Shown here: in pieces, positions 24,178-32,354 of the stretch
Numbering within the stretch: position 1 is the first letter of the stretch
How the letters are laid out: every line of letters begins with the position of its first letter
Assembly (NCBI RefSeq): GCF_900090235.1
Contig: NZ_LT607750.1
Span: 1,686,501-1,750,500, forward strand
DNA: 64,000 nt
Origin: Micromonospora echinaurantiaca
Lineage (GTDB): Bacteria; Actinomycetota; Actinomycetes; Mycobacteriales; Micromonosporaceae
Direction: 5' to 3'
Program-made: the position numbers and the translations under genes
The notes under the pieces: generated by a model
What the model was told of the DNA's origin: nothing
Database searches by the model: none
Seen by the model: only the letters and a program-made list of their open reading frames with translations

Positions 24178-24204
24178 CTAGTACTAGACTAGCTAGTACT
24201 AGCT
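24178..24204. promoter_or_regulatory. CTAGTACTAG direct repeats, candidate BlaI operator
   Basis: CTAGTACTAG occurs at 24178-24187 and again at 24193-24202, a 15-base repeat interval. The second lies within the perfect palindrome AGCTAGTACTAGCT (24191-24204). This AT-rich patch is the only break in the high-GC background here. It lies 36-62 bases before the DsbA-like gene, whose operon encodes a BlaI-type repressor, and TACTA/TAGTA half-sites suit that family. Confidence 0.6.
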
Positions 24205-24239
24205 CTAATAGTAGTCGTGATCCCGTGGATGGAGGAGAC

Positions 24240-24992
24240 GTGCCAGGTACGACGAAGCCGTCGCGCAGGAGTGACCGCCGGACGGCCCCGATCCGCCGCG
24301 CGGCCGGCTGGCTGGCCCCGGTGGTGGTCATCGCGATCGTCGCCGTGCTGGCGATCCTCGCCCGGCCCGCCGACCAGCCGGCCGCCCCCGCCGACGGAGC
24401 CGCGGCCGCCGGATCGGGCGGTGGTCAGGAGGAGAATCCCTTCGCCGCTCTTGCCCGCCGGACACCCGGCGACCCGCTCGCCCTCGGCGAGCCGGACGCC
24501 CCGATCGTGATCATCGAGTACGCCGACTTCCAGTGCCCGTTCTGCGGGCGGCACGCCCGGGAGACCGAACCGAAGCTGGTCCGGGAGTACGTCGACAAGG
24601 GCCTGGTCCGCATCGAATGGCGCGACCTGCCCTACCTCGGCGCGGAGTCGACCGACGCGGCCGCCGCCGGCCGCGCCGCCGCCGCGCAGGGGAAGTTCTG
24701 GGAGTTCCACAGCGCCGTGTACGCCAAGGAGCGCCGGGTGAACAGCGGTTCCCTCGACGAGGGCGCGCTGCGTGACATCGCCACACGGATCGGGCTGAAC
24801 CTCACCAGGTTCGACGCCGATCGCGGTTCCACCGCAACCCGGGCCGCCGTCCTGCGCGACCAGCAGGAGGCGACCTCGATGGGCCTCACCGGCACTCCGG
24901 CGTTCATCGTCGGCGACACCCCCGTCATCGGCGCCCAGCCGTACGAGGCCTTCAAGCAGGCCATCGACGAGCAACTGGAAGGGGCGAAATGA
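24240..24992 (+). CDS. DsbA-family membrane-anchored thiol oxidoreductase
   Basis: A 250-residue protein with a basic N-terminus, one membrane segment (about residues 22-41), a Pro/Ala/Gly linker and an extracellular thioredoxin-like domain. The active site CPFC is at residues 99-102, and the cis-Pro segment is GLTGTPAFIVGD. It belongs to the Thioredoxin_4 (DsbA/BdbD-like) group. The start is uncertain: GTG 24240 has GGAGG only four bases away, and GTG 24225 is in frame. It overlaps the CcdA-like gene, its likely electron donor or partner, by four bases. Confidence 0.85.
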   Translation: MPGTTKPSRRSDRRTAPIRRAAGWLAPVVVIAIVAVLAILARPADQPAAPADGAAAAGSGGGQEENPFAALARRTPGDPLALGEPDAPIVIIEYADFQCPFCGRHARETEPKLVREYVDKGLVRIEWRDLPYLGAESTDAAAAGRAAAAQGKFWEFHSAVYAKERRVNSGSLDEGALRDIATRIGLNLTRFDADRGSTATRAAVLRDQQEATSMGLTGTPAFIVGDTPVIGAQPYEAFKQAIDEQLEGAK

Positions 24993-26356
24993 GCGACATC
25001 GGCTACCTCGCCGCCCTGCTGGGCGGAGTCCTCGCCCTGCTCAGCCCGTGCAGCGCCATGCTGCTACCCGCCTTCTTCGCGTACGCCTTCCAGCACCCGC
25101 GACAACTGCTGGCCCGGACCGGGATGTTCTACCTCGGCCTGGCGGCGGTCCTCGTACCCCTCGGCGCCGGCTCCTCCGTCGTGGCCGGCGCCTTCTTCCA
25201 GCACCGCGACACGCTCATCCTGGTCGCCGGCTGGTCGATCATCGCCCTCGGCGTGATGCAACTGGCCGGCAAGGGCTTCGCCTTCGGGCCGGCGCAACGG
25301 TTGATGGGCCGCATCACCGGCGAGTCCCCGCTGTCGGTGCTCGCCCTCGGCGCGGTCTACGGGCTCGCCGGATTCTGCTCCGGCCCGATCCTCGGCGGGA
25401 TCCTCACCGTCGCCGCCACCTCGACGCGACCCGCTACCGGCGGCGCCCTGCTGGCCGTGTACGCCCTGGGCATGACCGCGCCCCTGCTGCTGCTCGCCCT
25501 GGTCTGGGACCGCTGGCGCATCGGCCAGCGGCGCTGGCTGCGCGGCCGTCAGTTCTCGCTCGGTCGGCTGCGCCTGCACACCACCTCGACCGTCTCCGGT
25601 CTGCTCTTCGTCGCCCTCGGCGTGCTCTTCCTGGCCTTCGACGGCACGGCGGCGCTGGCCGGCGGCTTCGGCCTGACCGACATCGAGGGCGCCGCGCAGG
25701 AGTGGGTCACCGTGACCGTCGGCGGCGTACCGGATGAACTGGTCCTCCTTGTCGCGGGAGCGGCCGCGGTCACCGTGCTGCTGCTGCGCCGGCGTGCTGC
25801 CCGCACGCCGGACACCGATGCCACCCCACCGGCCCGGACCGGAGTGGCCGGGACGACCGTCACCGCCGGCCCGGCGGCCTGGCCGGCGCGACGGTGGGTG
25901 GCAGCGGTCGCCGGCGCCGTGACGACGACGGTGGTGATCGCCGTGCCCACCGACCTGATCGACACCCCGTACTTCAGCCGCGACGTGGCCGTCACCTGGT
26001 GGGCCTGGCCGGTGCTGGTGGTGACCGCCGCGCTGTCCGGGCTGCTGCTGGCCACCTACGTCGCGGCCCGCGCTGGAACCGGCGAGGCAGCGGCGGGCCG
26101 TGGGGAGCCGCGGACCGGCGTGCTTGGGGCGACCCTGTCCCTGTTCGCGGTCGGCTGTCCCGCCTGCAACAAGATCGTCCTGGTCGCGCTCGGCTACAGC
26201 GGCGCGATGAGCTGGTTCGCCCCGGCGCAGCCCGTACTCGCCGTGGCCTCCGTCGTCCTGCTCGCCTGGGCCCTGCGGCGTCGGCTCGCCGCCGAGCGGG
26301 CCTGCCCGGCTCCGGCCATGTCGGTGCCGACCGCCGCCGGTAGGGTCGACCGGTGA
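24989..26356 (+). CDS. CcdA-type thiol electron carrier with extra C-terminal membrane domain
   Basis: A 455-residue membrane protein. Residues 1-225 form a CcdA/DsbD-like core with six segments and the paired Cys21 (LSPCSAMLLP) and Cys130 (GFCSGPILGG) that carry electrons across the membrane. After a Thr/Pro/Ala linker (270-300), a second membrane part has three to four segments and a CPAC motif at 390-393 (VGCPACNKIVLV). That extension is not part of ordinary CcdA, which is about 200-240 residues. It lies between the DsbA-like and BlaI-like genes, with four-base overlaps on both sides. Confidence 0.82.
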   Translation: MSDIGYLAALLGGVLALLSPCSAMLLPAFFAYAFQHPRQLLARTGMFYLGLAAVLVPLGAGSSVVAGAFFQHRDTLILVAGWSIIALGVMQLAGKGFAFGPAQRLMGRITGESPLSVLALGAVYGLAGFCSGPILGGILTVAATSTRPATGGALLAVYALGMTAPLLLLALVWDRWRIGQRRWLRGRQFSLGRLRLHTTSTVSGLLFVALGVLFLAFDGTAALAGGFGLTDIEGAAQEWVTVTVGGVPDELVLLVAGAAAVTVLLLRRRAARTPDTDATPPARTGVAGTTVTAGPAAWPARRWVAAVAGAVTTTVVIAVPTDLIDTPYFSRDVAVTWWAWPVLVVTAALSGLLLATYVAARAGTGEAAAGRGEPRTGVLGATLSLFAVGCPACNKIVLVALGYSGAMSWFAPAQPVLAVASVVLLAWALRRRLAAERACPAPAMSVPTAAGRVDR

Positions 26357-26748
26357 GCCGACCTCGACGGACGGACCCGGGCAACGACCGCCCGCTGGGT
26401 CCACTCGAATCCGCGGTGATGAACGCGTTGTGGGAGGCGCCGGGTCCGCTCACCGTGCGGCAGATGGTCGACGCGATGGCGGACCGCGGCCTCGCCTACA
26501 CCACGGTGATGACCGTCCTGGACAACCTGCACCGCAAGGGCTGGGCGGAGCGCGACCTCGCCGGCCGCGCCTACCGCTACCGTCCGAGGACCAGCCGGGA
26601 GGAGCACGTCGGACGGCTCATGGCGGAGGCGCTCTCCTCGGCCGCCGACCAGCAGGCCGCACTGGCCCGGTTCGTCGACGCCATGACGGCCGAGGAAGCC
26701 GCCGCCCTGCGCGAGCTGCTTCAGCGGCGCGGAGACACCGACTCATGA
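26353..26748 (+). CDS. BlaI/MecI/CopY family repressor
   Basis: A 131-residue winged-helix repressor. It has the family opening LGPLESAVMNALWEAPGPLTVRQMVDAM and the recognition-helix region YTTVMTVLDNLHRKGWAERD. Repressors of this family are cleaved or released through a membrane metalloprotease. GTG start overlapping the CcdA stop, and itself overlapped by the M56 gene, so sensor, repressor and thiol-redox genes are co-transcribed. It likely regulates this operon through the AT-rich repeats upstream. Confidence 0.92.
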   Translation: MSRPRRTDPGNDRPLGPLESAVMNALWEAPGPLTVRQMVDAMADRGLAYTTVMTVLDNLHRKGWAERDLAGRAYRYRPRTSREEHVGRLMAEALSSAADQQAALARFVDAMTAEEAAALRELLQRRGDTDS

Positions 26749-27719
26749 CCAGCCTGGCACTGCTGGGCTGGGCGGCCGCGGTGGTGACCCTCGCCCGCCC
26801 CGTCCTCACCGCACCGTGGTTGGCGTCCCAACCACGGCTCGCGGTGTGGCTCTGGCTCGGCGCGGAACTCTCCGTCGCCGGCGCCGTCCTCGCCGCCGGG
26901 CTGCTCGTCGCCGTACCGCCGGCCGCGCTCGCCGCGGGCCTGGCCGGCATCGTCGCGGCCTGCAAGCAGGCGTTGGCGGACCTCGGCGCGCCCAACGCGA
27001 CGCTCGCCGTGGTCGGACTGGTCGCCACCTCGGTCCTCGCCGCCCGCCTACTGGCCGCGCTGGTCGTCACGTTCACCACCGCCCGGCGCTGGCGTCGTCG
27101 CCACCGCGCCGCACTCCTACCGCTGGCCAGGCAGGACGTCGGTGCGGGTTGGACGGTCGTCGAGCACGCCGCGCCCGTGGTCTACTGCCTGCCCGGCCGC
27201 CCGGGGCAGGTCGTCGTCACCAGCGCCGCGCTCGACGCGCTCACCGAGGCCGAGTTCGCCGCCGTGCTGCGGCACGAGCGGGCCCACCTGCGCGGCCGAC
27301 ACCATGTCCTCGTCGCCCTCGCCGTCGCGTTCCGTCGCGCCCTGCCGGGGCTGCCGATGGCCGATGCGGCCGAGACGGAGATCCGCCGGCTGGTGGAGCA
27401 CCTGGCCGACGACCGGGCGAGCGAGCGGCACGGCCGGCACGCCGTGGCCACCGCCATCGTTCAACTCGCCGACCGCACTCCTCGGCACGCTCTCGGGGCG
27501 GCCGGCGCCGCCGACCGGGTACGGCGGATGCTCGCCCCGCCGACCCGACCCCGGGCCCGCCACCGCCTCGTCGCCGCCGGTGCCATCGGGCTGCTCCTGG
27601 CCGGCCCGCCGGCCGTGGCGGTGGCCTCCGCCGGCCTCGCCGTCGAGCACGCGACCTGCTCGACCGGTTCCTCACCGACGGCGGCCGGTCCGGCCGCCAG
27701 CCAATCGCCCGGCGGCTGA
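26745..27719 (+). CDS. M56 family membrane metallopeptidase (BlaR1-like sensor)
   Basis: A 324-residue membrane protease without the penicillin-binding sensor domain of true BlaR1. Three to four hydrophobic segments precede the catalytic HERAH motif (HExxH type), which lies in VLRHERAHLRGRHH near residue 184. The third zinc ligand is probably in LVEHLADDRASERHG. Its expected role is to inactivate the BlaI-type repressor when a membrane signal is sensed. The gene ends normally in a Ser/Pro/Gly tail. The head-on STAND gene has an open frame that runs back over its last 479 bases. Confidence 0.9.
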   Translation: MTSLALLGWAAAVVTLARPVLTAPWLASQPRLAVWLWLGAELSVAGAVLAAGLLVAVPPAALAAGLAGIVAACKQALADLGAPNATLAVVGLVATSVLAARLLAALVVTFTTARRWRRRHRAALLPLARQDVGAGWTVVEHAAPVVYCLPGRPGQVVVTSAALDALTEAEFAAVLRHERAHLRGRHHVLVALAVAFRRALPGLPMADAAETEIRRLVEHLADDRASERHGRHAVATAIVQLADRTPRHALGAAGAADRVRRMLAPPTRPRARHRLVAAGAIGLLLAGPPAVAVASAGLAVEHATCSTGSSPTAAGPAASQSPGG

Positions 27720-29352
27720 TCAACCCGCCTGGAAACGCTCTGTACTCGTAGGCGGACAGCGCCTCGGTGAGGCGTCCGGCGGCGGCCCGGGCGTAGCCGA
27801 GGTCGGCGAGCAGCGCCGCCCGCTGCTGGTCGCGGCCGAGCCGCGCCGCGGCGGCCGCGGCCCCGTCGAGCAGGCGTACCTGGTCGTCGGTGCCGCGATG
27901 CCGGAAGAACCAGACCCGCATCGCCTGCGGCAGGTCGGCCGCCACCTCGTCCACACCGAGCCGCACAGCGGCGTCGAAGCAGGCCACCAGGTTGGCGTAC
28001 TCGACGTCGAACCAGGCCATCGCCTTCGCCGGATCTCCCGGCGCGGGTCGCGGGCGGTGCGGCGAGGGCAGCGTCTGCTCGTACGTGACGGCCAGCGTCA
28101 GGTAGTGCCGCAGGACCCGGCGCACGGCCGCGTCGGCCTGTGGCTCCTCGTCGGCGGCGAGGTCCGCCGCGTACTGCCGGATCAGGTCGTGCATCCGGTA
28201 CCGCCCGGGCGAAGGCTCCTGGACCAGGTGGGCGTCGACCAGCTCGTCCAGTGCCGCGCCGACCCGGCCGGGCGGCAGGTCGGTGAGCGCCCCCACCGCC
28301 GACGCGTCGAAGTCGGCCCCCGGCAGGACGCCCAGCAGCCGGAACACGCGGCGCTGGACCGCGTCGAGCTGCCGCAGCGACATCCCGAACACCGAGTCGA
28401 AGCGGTTGGCGGTGTCGCTCAGCCGCTCGGCCAGCACCGCCACGGTCCAGCCCGGCCGGTGGCGAAGTCGCGCGCCGGCCATCCGCAGCGCCAGCGGAAG
28501 CCCGCCGCACTGCGCCAGCACCTGGCCGACCGCATCCTCTTCGGTCAGCGTGAGCCCGGCCGCCCGGCCGAACAGATGCGCCGCGTCGTCGTCGGTCAGC
28601 GGCTCCAGCGACACCGGCGGCACCCCGTCCAGGCTGACCAGCCGGTGGCGGCTGGTGACCAGGACCGCGGACTTCCCGGCCCCGGGCAGCAGCGGGCGCA
28701 CCTGTTCCGCGTCGACCGCGTTGTCGAGCACGACGAGCACCCGCCGACGGGACAGCTCCGACCGCCACAGCGCCGCGCGTTCGGCGACGCCGGCCGGCGG
28801 ATGCGTCACCTCCAGGGCGGCCAGCAGCCGGCCCAGCGCGGTCTGCGGATCCAGCGGCTCCTGGCCCGGGGTGAAGCCGTGCAGGTCGAGGTAGAGCCCG
28901 CCGTCCGGATACGTCGCGGCGAGCCGGTGGGCCACGTGCACGGCCAGGCTGGTCTTTCCGACGCCCGCCATGCCGTCGACAGCGACCGCGGCAGTCGTGC
29001 GCAGCAGCTCCTCGACCAGCGCGGACTCAGCTTCCCGGCCGGTGAAGTCGAACAGGTCGGCCGGCAGGTCGTTGCGGCGCGGAGCGGGCGCCGCGCCGGC
29101 CCTGGACGCCTCGGCCCACACCGCGCGCAGGGGCCGGGGATCGCGGCCCACGGCCCGGCAAAGCGCCACCACGGCCTCCCACGGCGGCACGAGCTGACCG
29201 GTCAGGTACCGCGACAGCGACGAGCTGCTCAGCCCCGCCTGGCGGGCGAGGGCACGCAGGCTGAGCGCGCTCAGCTCCTTGATCCCGGCGAGCTGAGCCA
29301 CCAGTCGCTCCTGGGGGCTGGACACGCGCAACACCGTACCGTCCCGGCCCAC
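27241..29352 (-). CDS. XRE-NB-ARC STAND regulator, apparently 3'-truncated
   Basis: The sensible part is roughly 27745-29352. An N-terminal Cro-like helix-turn-helix lies near residues 29-55 (SLRALARQAGLSSSSLSRYL). An NB-ARC ATPase follows with Walker A GMAGVGKTS (about 127-135) and Walker B RVLVVLDN (204-211), plus GLPLALRMAGARLR and the MHDLIRQYA winged-helix motif. A first TPR-like stretch ends at LTEALSAYEY. After that the frame continues only as the antisense of the M56 gene, Arg-rich and without domain character, so the usual TPR array is missing. I read this as a gene truncated by deletion or rearrangement at about 27720-27745. The start codon is also uncertain. Confidence 0.6.
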   Translation of the reverse strand: MGRDGTVLRVSSPQERLVAQLAGIKELSALSLRALARQAGLSSSSLSRYLTGQLVPPWEAVVALCRAVGRDPRPLRAVWAEASRAGAAPAPRRNDLPADLFDFTGREAESALVEELLRTTAAVAVDGMAGVGKTSLAVHVAHRLAATYPDGGLYLDLHGFTPGQEPLDPQTALGRLLAALEVTHPPAGVAERAALWRSELSRRRVLVVLDNAVDAEQVRPLLPGAGKSAVLVTSRHRLVSLDGVPPVSLEPLTDDDAAHLFGRAAGLTLTEEDAVGQVLAQCGGLPLALRMAGARLRHRPGWTVAVLAERLSDTANRFDSVFGMSLRQLDAVQRRVFRLLGVLPGADFDASAVGALTDLPPGRVGAALDELVDAHLVQEPSPGRYRMHDLIRQYAADLAADEEPQADAAVRRVLRHYLTLAVTYEQTLPSPHRPRPAPGDPAKAMAWFDVEYANLVACFDAAVRLGVDEVAADLPQAMRVWFFRHRGTDDQVRLLDGAAAAAARLGRDQQRAALLADLGYARAAAGRLTEALSAYEYRAFPGGLISRRAIGWRPDRPPSVRNRSSRSRARRRGRRRPPPRPAGRPGAARWHRRRRGGGGPGVGSAGRASAVPGRRRRPPRERAEECGRRVERWRWPRRAGRAARSPGRRPGAPPAGGSPSRPHRPSAAPAGRDGTRRRGRRGHGVGRAGGPARAAARRRTRPR

Positions 29353-29488
29353 GACGCCGGATCTGCGACCTGTCTGTGCTGCTCAACCGGCTTCTGCGTG
29401 TCCCACGGTGTCCCACGGACGGCGCGGAGCCCGGCCCACCCCTGATCAGATGACTTCCGTCAGCGACACCGACGACGAAGGAGAAGCG

Positions 29489-29944
29489 ATGTCGACCGAG
29501 CGCATGCCGAACCCGGCGGTTCTGGTCCCCGAGGCGATGGAGGCCCTGATGGCGGTCAACCGGGCCGTCGCCGGCGTGGGGGTGGACGGCAAGCTGCTGG
29601 CCCTGAGCCACCTGCGGGCCAGCCAGATCAACGGCTGCGCCCCCTGTGTCGCCGGGGGCGTCCACCAGGCGCGCCAGGCCGGCGCGAGCGCCGACCAGGT
29701 GCACGCCGTCGCCGCCTGGCGGGAGACGCCGTGGTTCAGCGACGAGGAGCGGGCCGCGCTGGCCCTGACCGAGGCCGTGACCCGGCTCGCCGACCGGTCG
29801 GACCCGGTGCCGGACCAGGTGTGGGACGTGGCCGCCACGTACTTCGACCAGAAGGAACTGGCCGCGCTGCTGCTCACCATCGCCATGACCAACGCCTTCA
29901 ACCGGCTCAACGCGCCGACCCGCCAGCAGGCGGGCACGTGGTGA
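29489..29944 (+). CDS. AhpD-like / carboxymuconolactone decarboxylase family protein
   Basis: A 151-residue helical AhpD-fold protein. The redox motif is INGCAPCVAGGVHQAR, with Cys50 and Cys53. The following His59 is six residues after the second Cys instead of the usual four. Family members act as peroxidases or thiol-disulfide reductants. GAAGGAGAAG precedes the ATG at 29489. It reads divergently from the STAND gene and is followed 96 bases later by the DUF1801-like gene. Confidence 0.88.
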   Translation: MSTERMPNPAVLVPEAMEALMAVNRAVAGVGVDGKLLALSHLRASQINGCAPCVAGGVHQARQAGASADQVHAVAAWRETPWFSDEERAALALTEAVTRLADRSDPVPDQVWDVAATYFDQKELAALLLTIAMTNAFNRLNAPTRQQAGTW

Positions 29945-30040
29945 TCTGATCACCCGCCGAACAGATCCATGAACCCGGTGGAGTGGGGGCTCCACCGACC
30001 AGCACCGCCCGAAGCCACTTACCAGAAAGAGGAAGCCGCG

Positions 30041-30505
30041 ATGTCGACCAGGGCCAAGACCACCACCGCCACCGCCACCGCCAACAAGTACGACGGGTTC
30101 ACCGACGACGAGCGCAGCGCGATGAAGGAGCGCGCCAAGGAGCTGAAGAGCGCCGCACGGCGGGGCGCCAAGGCCGACCCGGAGACCGACGTGCTCGCCA
30201 AGATCGCCGAGATGGCGGAGTCCGACCGGGTGATCGCCGAGCGCCTGCACACCGTGATCAAGGCCAGCGCGCCGGGTCTCACCGCCAAGCTGTGGTACGG
30301 CATGCCCGCGTACGCCCGCAACGGCAAGGTGGTCTGCTTCTTTCAGAGCGCTGCCAAGTTCAAGACGCGCTACGCGGTGCTCGGCTTCAGCGACGAGGCG
30401 AACCTCGACGAGGGCGTCATGTGGCCGACCTACTTCGCGCTGACCGAGCTGACCGCCGACAGCGAGGCCCGGATCGCCGCGCTCGTGCAGCAGGCGGTGA
30501 GCTGA
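30041..30505 (+). CDS. DUF1801/YdhG-like small protein
   Basis: A 154-residue protein. After a Lys/Thr/Ala-rich tail and a basic helix comes a YdhG/DUF1801-type domain: HTVIKASAPGLTAKLWYGMPAYARNGKVVCFFQ, then KFKTRYAVLGFS. Relatives include the B. subtilis frataxin-like protein Fra, but most members are uncharacterised. GAGGAAG precedes the ATG. The stop is followed by a long bidirectional hairpin. Confidence 0.85.
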   Translation: MSTRAKTTTATATANKYDGFTDDERSAMKERAKELKSAARRGAKADPETDVLAKIAEMAESDRVIAERLHTVIKASAPGLTAKLWYGMPAYARNGKVVCFFQSAAKFKTRYAVLGFSDEANLDEGVMWPTYFALTELTADSEARIAALVQQAVS

Positions 30506-30516
30506 GGTCCGAGCGC

Positions 30517-30562
30517 TCCGCGGCGGGAGGTCGGACGGGTCTGCCCGACATCCCGCCGCGGA
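30517..30562. terminator. Bidirectional terminator
   Basis: A perfect 12-base outer stem TCCGCGGCGGGA/TCCCGCCGCGGA encloses a GTCGG/CCGAC inner stem. It sits between the convergent DUF1801-like gene and PIG-L gene. Confidence 0.75.
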
Positions 30563-30572
30563 CCGGCCGGGC

Positions 30573-31337
30573 TCAGAGCCAGGGTGGCGGACCCTCGAAG
30601 GTGAGCGCGTGCACGTCGAACAGGACCGCCGCCTCGACGCCCAGCGCCGGCCCACCCTGCCGCGCCGCCCAGGTCAGGAACGGCCCGGGTTCCGGGCCGG
30701 CGACGCCCAGACCCCTGGTGTACTCGGCGTGCGCGGCCAGCGAGGCGATACCCCGCTGCAACGGCTCGCCGGTGACGTCCACGCCGTGCGTGGGGCGCTC
30801 GGCGCCGGCGAAGCAGACGTAGCGTACGCCGCCCCAGGGTGGCAGCCCCTCGTCCACCAGCTCCGGGAAGATCCACCGGTTGCCCGCGTCGCGGGCGGCG
30901 TCCAGCGTGGCCAGTCCCACCGCCCGGTGGTCGGCCTGGTTGGTCATGCCGCCCACCATCCGGATGCTGAACGCGCCCGAGACGATGACCTCGGGCCGGT
31001 GCCGGCGGATCGCGCGCACGATGTCGCGGCGCAGCTCCGGACCGTACTCGACGACCCCGTCGCGGTGGTCGAGGAACTCCACGACGTCCACGCCGACCTC
31101 CCGGGCCGCGGCGCGTTGCTCCTCCTCGCGCAGCGGCCCGGCCTGGTCCGGGTGCATCGCGTCGATGCCCGCCTCACCCCGGGTGGCCAGCAGGTAGGTG
31201 ACCTGCTTGTCCTGCGCCGTCCAGCGGGCGATCGCCGAGGCCGCGCCGTACTCGATGTCGTCAGGGTGGGCGGCCACCGCGAGGCAGCGCTCCCAGTCCT
31301 CCGGCAGTGCCGGTAGCAGCTCCTCCACGGTCCACAC
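30573..31337 (-). CDS. PIG-L family deacetylase
   Basis: A 254-residue zinc-dependent N-deacetylase of the LmbE/PIG-L family. The metal motif AHPDD lies near residues 23-27, and a later His (NQADHRAVGLAT) completes the site. Members include the mycothiol enzymes MshB and Mca, but this one is shorter and its substrate cannot be read from sequence. The GTG at 31337 is the most likely start; a second GTG at 31328 is possible, and neither has a strong ribosome site. Divergent from the esterase gene. Confidence 0.85.
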   Translation of the reverse strand: MWTVEELLPALPEDWERCLAVAAHPDDIEYGAASAIARWTAQDKQVTYLLATRGEAGIDAMHPDQAGPLREEEQRAAAREVGVDVVEFLDHRDGVVEYGPELRRDIVRAIRRHRPEVIVSGAFSIRMVGGMTNQADHRAVGLATLDAARDAGNRWIFPELVDEGLPPWGGVRYVCFAGAERPTHGVDVTGEPLQRGIASLAAHAEYTRGLGVAGPEPGPFLTWAARQGGPALGVEAAVLFDVHALTFEGPPPWL

Positions 31338-31413
31338 GGTAACCGCCGGCGCGCCAAGCCGGCACCGCCCGTGTCGGCACCGTCGACCTCGGCCGAGCAG
31401 CGATAATGATCCG

Positions 31414-32313
31414 GTGGACCCCGACCGGCTGCACCCGCAGGCGCGGGCGGCGATGCACGTCCAGCAGCGTGTCCCGCTCGCCCGGGCGACCCTGCCGGCG
31501 GCGCGGCTCAGCATGATCCAGGCGACCCCGGACGAGGTGGGCGGCGGACCGCGGATCCGGTCCGTGGTCACCGTCGACGCCGGCGGAGTCCCCGCCCGCC
31601 TCTACCGCGACAGCGATTCCGGCGCGCTGCCGGTGGTCCTGTACGCGCACGGCGGGGGATGGGTGATGGGCAACCTGGACACCCACGACGGGCTGTGCCG
31701 GCACCTGGCGGCGGCGTCCGGCTGGGCGGTGCTCTCCGTCGACTACCGGCTCGCCCCGGAGCATCCCCACCCGGCCGCGGTCGACGACATGGCGCGAGCA
31801 CTCGCCTGGCTACGTGGGCCCGGGGCGGCTCGGTACGGCCTGGACCCGGGCCGGACGGCGGTGGCCGGTGACTCGGTGGGCGGGCACCTCGCGGCGGTGA
31901 CCGCCCGCCGCGCCCGCGATGCCGGGATCCACCTCGCGGGACAGATCCTCATCTGCCCGGTCCTCGACCCCGCCGCCGACTATCCCGCGCTGGACGAGTA
32001 CGGCCTGGACCGGGAGGAGATGCGGTTCTTCTGGACCGCGTACGCCCCACCCGGGGTGGACCGGACCCAGCCGGATCTGAACCCGCTGCAAGCCGATCTC
32101 GCCGGCCTGCCGCCCGCCGTGCTGATCACCGCCGAGCTCGACCTGTTGGCCGCCGAGGGGGAACGGTACGCCGCCCGGCTGCTGGCGGCCGGCGTCCCTG
32201 TCACCGCTGCCCGGTACCAGGGGCTCAACCACAACTTCCCACGGAAGCTGGCCATCTTCGACGCCGCCCACATCGCCCTGGCCCAGCTGGCCGCCGCGTT
32301 GCGGCGTTGGTGA
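31414..32313 (+). CDS. HSL-type alpha/beta-hydrolase (esterase)
   Basis: A 299-residue esterase/lipase of the hormone-sensitive lipase group. The oxyanion motif HGGG is at residues 79-82. The nucleophile elbow is GDSVGG with Ser154, the acid lies in TAELDLL and the base in GLNHNF. The GTG at 31414 has no ribosome site. Instead GATAAT (31402-31407) ends six bases upstream, the arrangement of a leaderless transcript. Substrate unknown, probably short-chain esters. Confidence 0.88.
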   Translation: MDPDRLHPQARAAMHVQQRVPLARATLPAARLSMIQATPDEVGGGPRIRSVVTVDAGGVPARLYRDSDSGALPVVLYAHGGGWVMGNLDTHDGLCRHLAAASGWAVLSVDYRLAPEHPHPAAVDDMARALAWLRGPGAARYGLDPGRTAVAGDSVGGHLAAVTARRARDAGIHLAGQILICPVLDPAADYPALDEYGLDREEMRFFWTAYAPPGVDRTQPDLNPLQADLAGLPPAVLITAELDLLAAEGERYAARLLAAGVPVTAARYQGLNHNFPRKLAIFDAAHIALAQLAAALRRW

Positions 32314-32354
32314 GCGGTCGACACCGCATCGGTGCCGAGACAGGTCATGCTGCC

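Noticed and set aside
24178..24204. Insertion-sequence end or attachment site at the CTAG repeats
   Set aside because: No transposase or integrase gene, no flanking target duplication, and the patch lies exactly at a promoter position.
26430..26750. In-frame upstream extension of the M56 protein through the BlaI gene
   Set aside because: The stretch is the BlaI gene in another frame; the ATG at 26745 with ATGA coupling gives a normal membrane N-terminus.
27461..28768. Alternative minus-strand frame inside the STAND gene
   Set aside because: Arg/Ala-rich shadow; the Walker motifs and helix-turn-helix are in the other frame.
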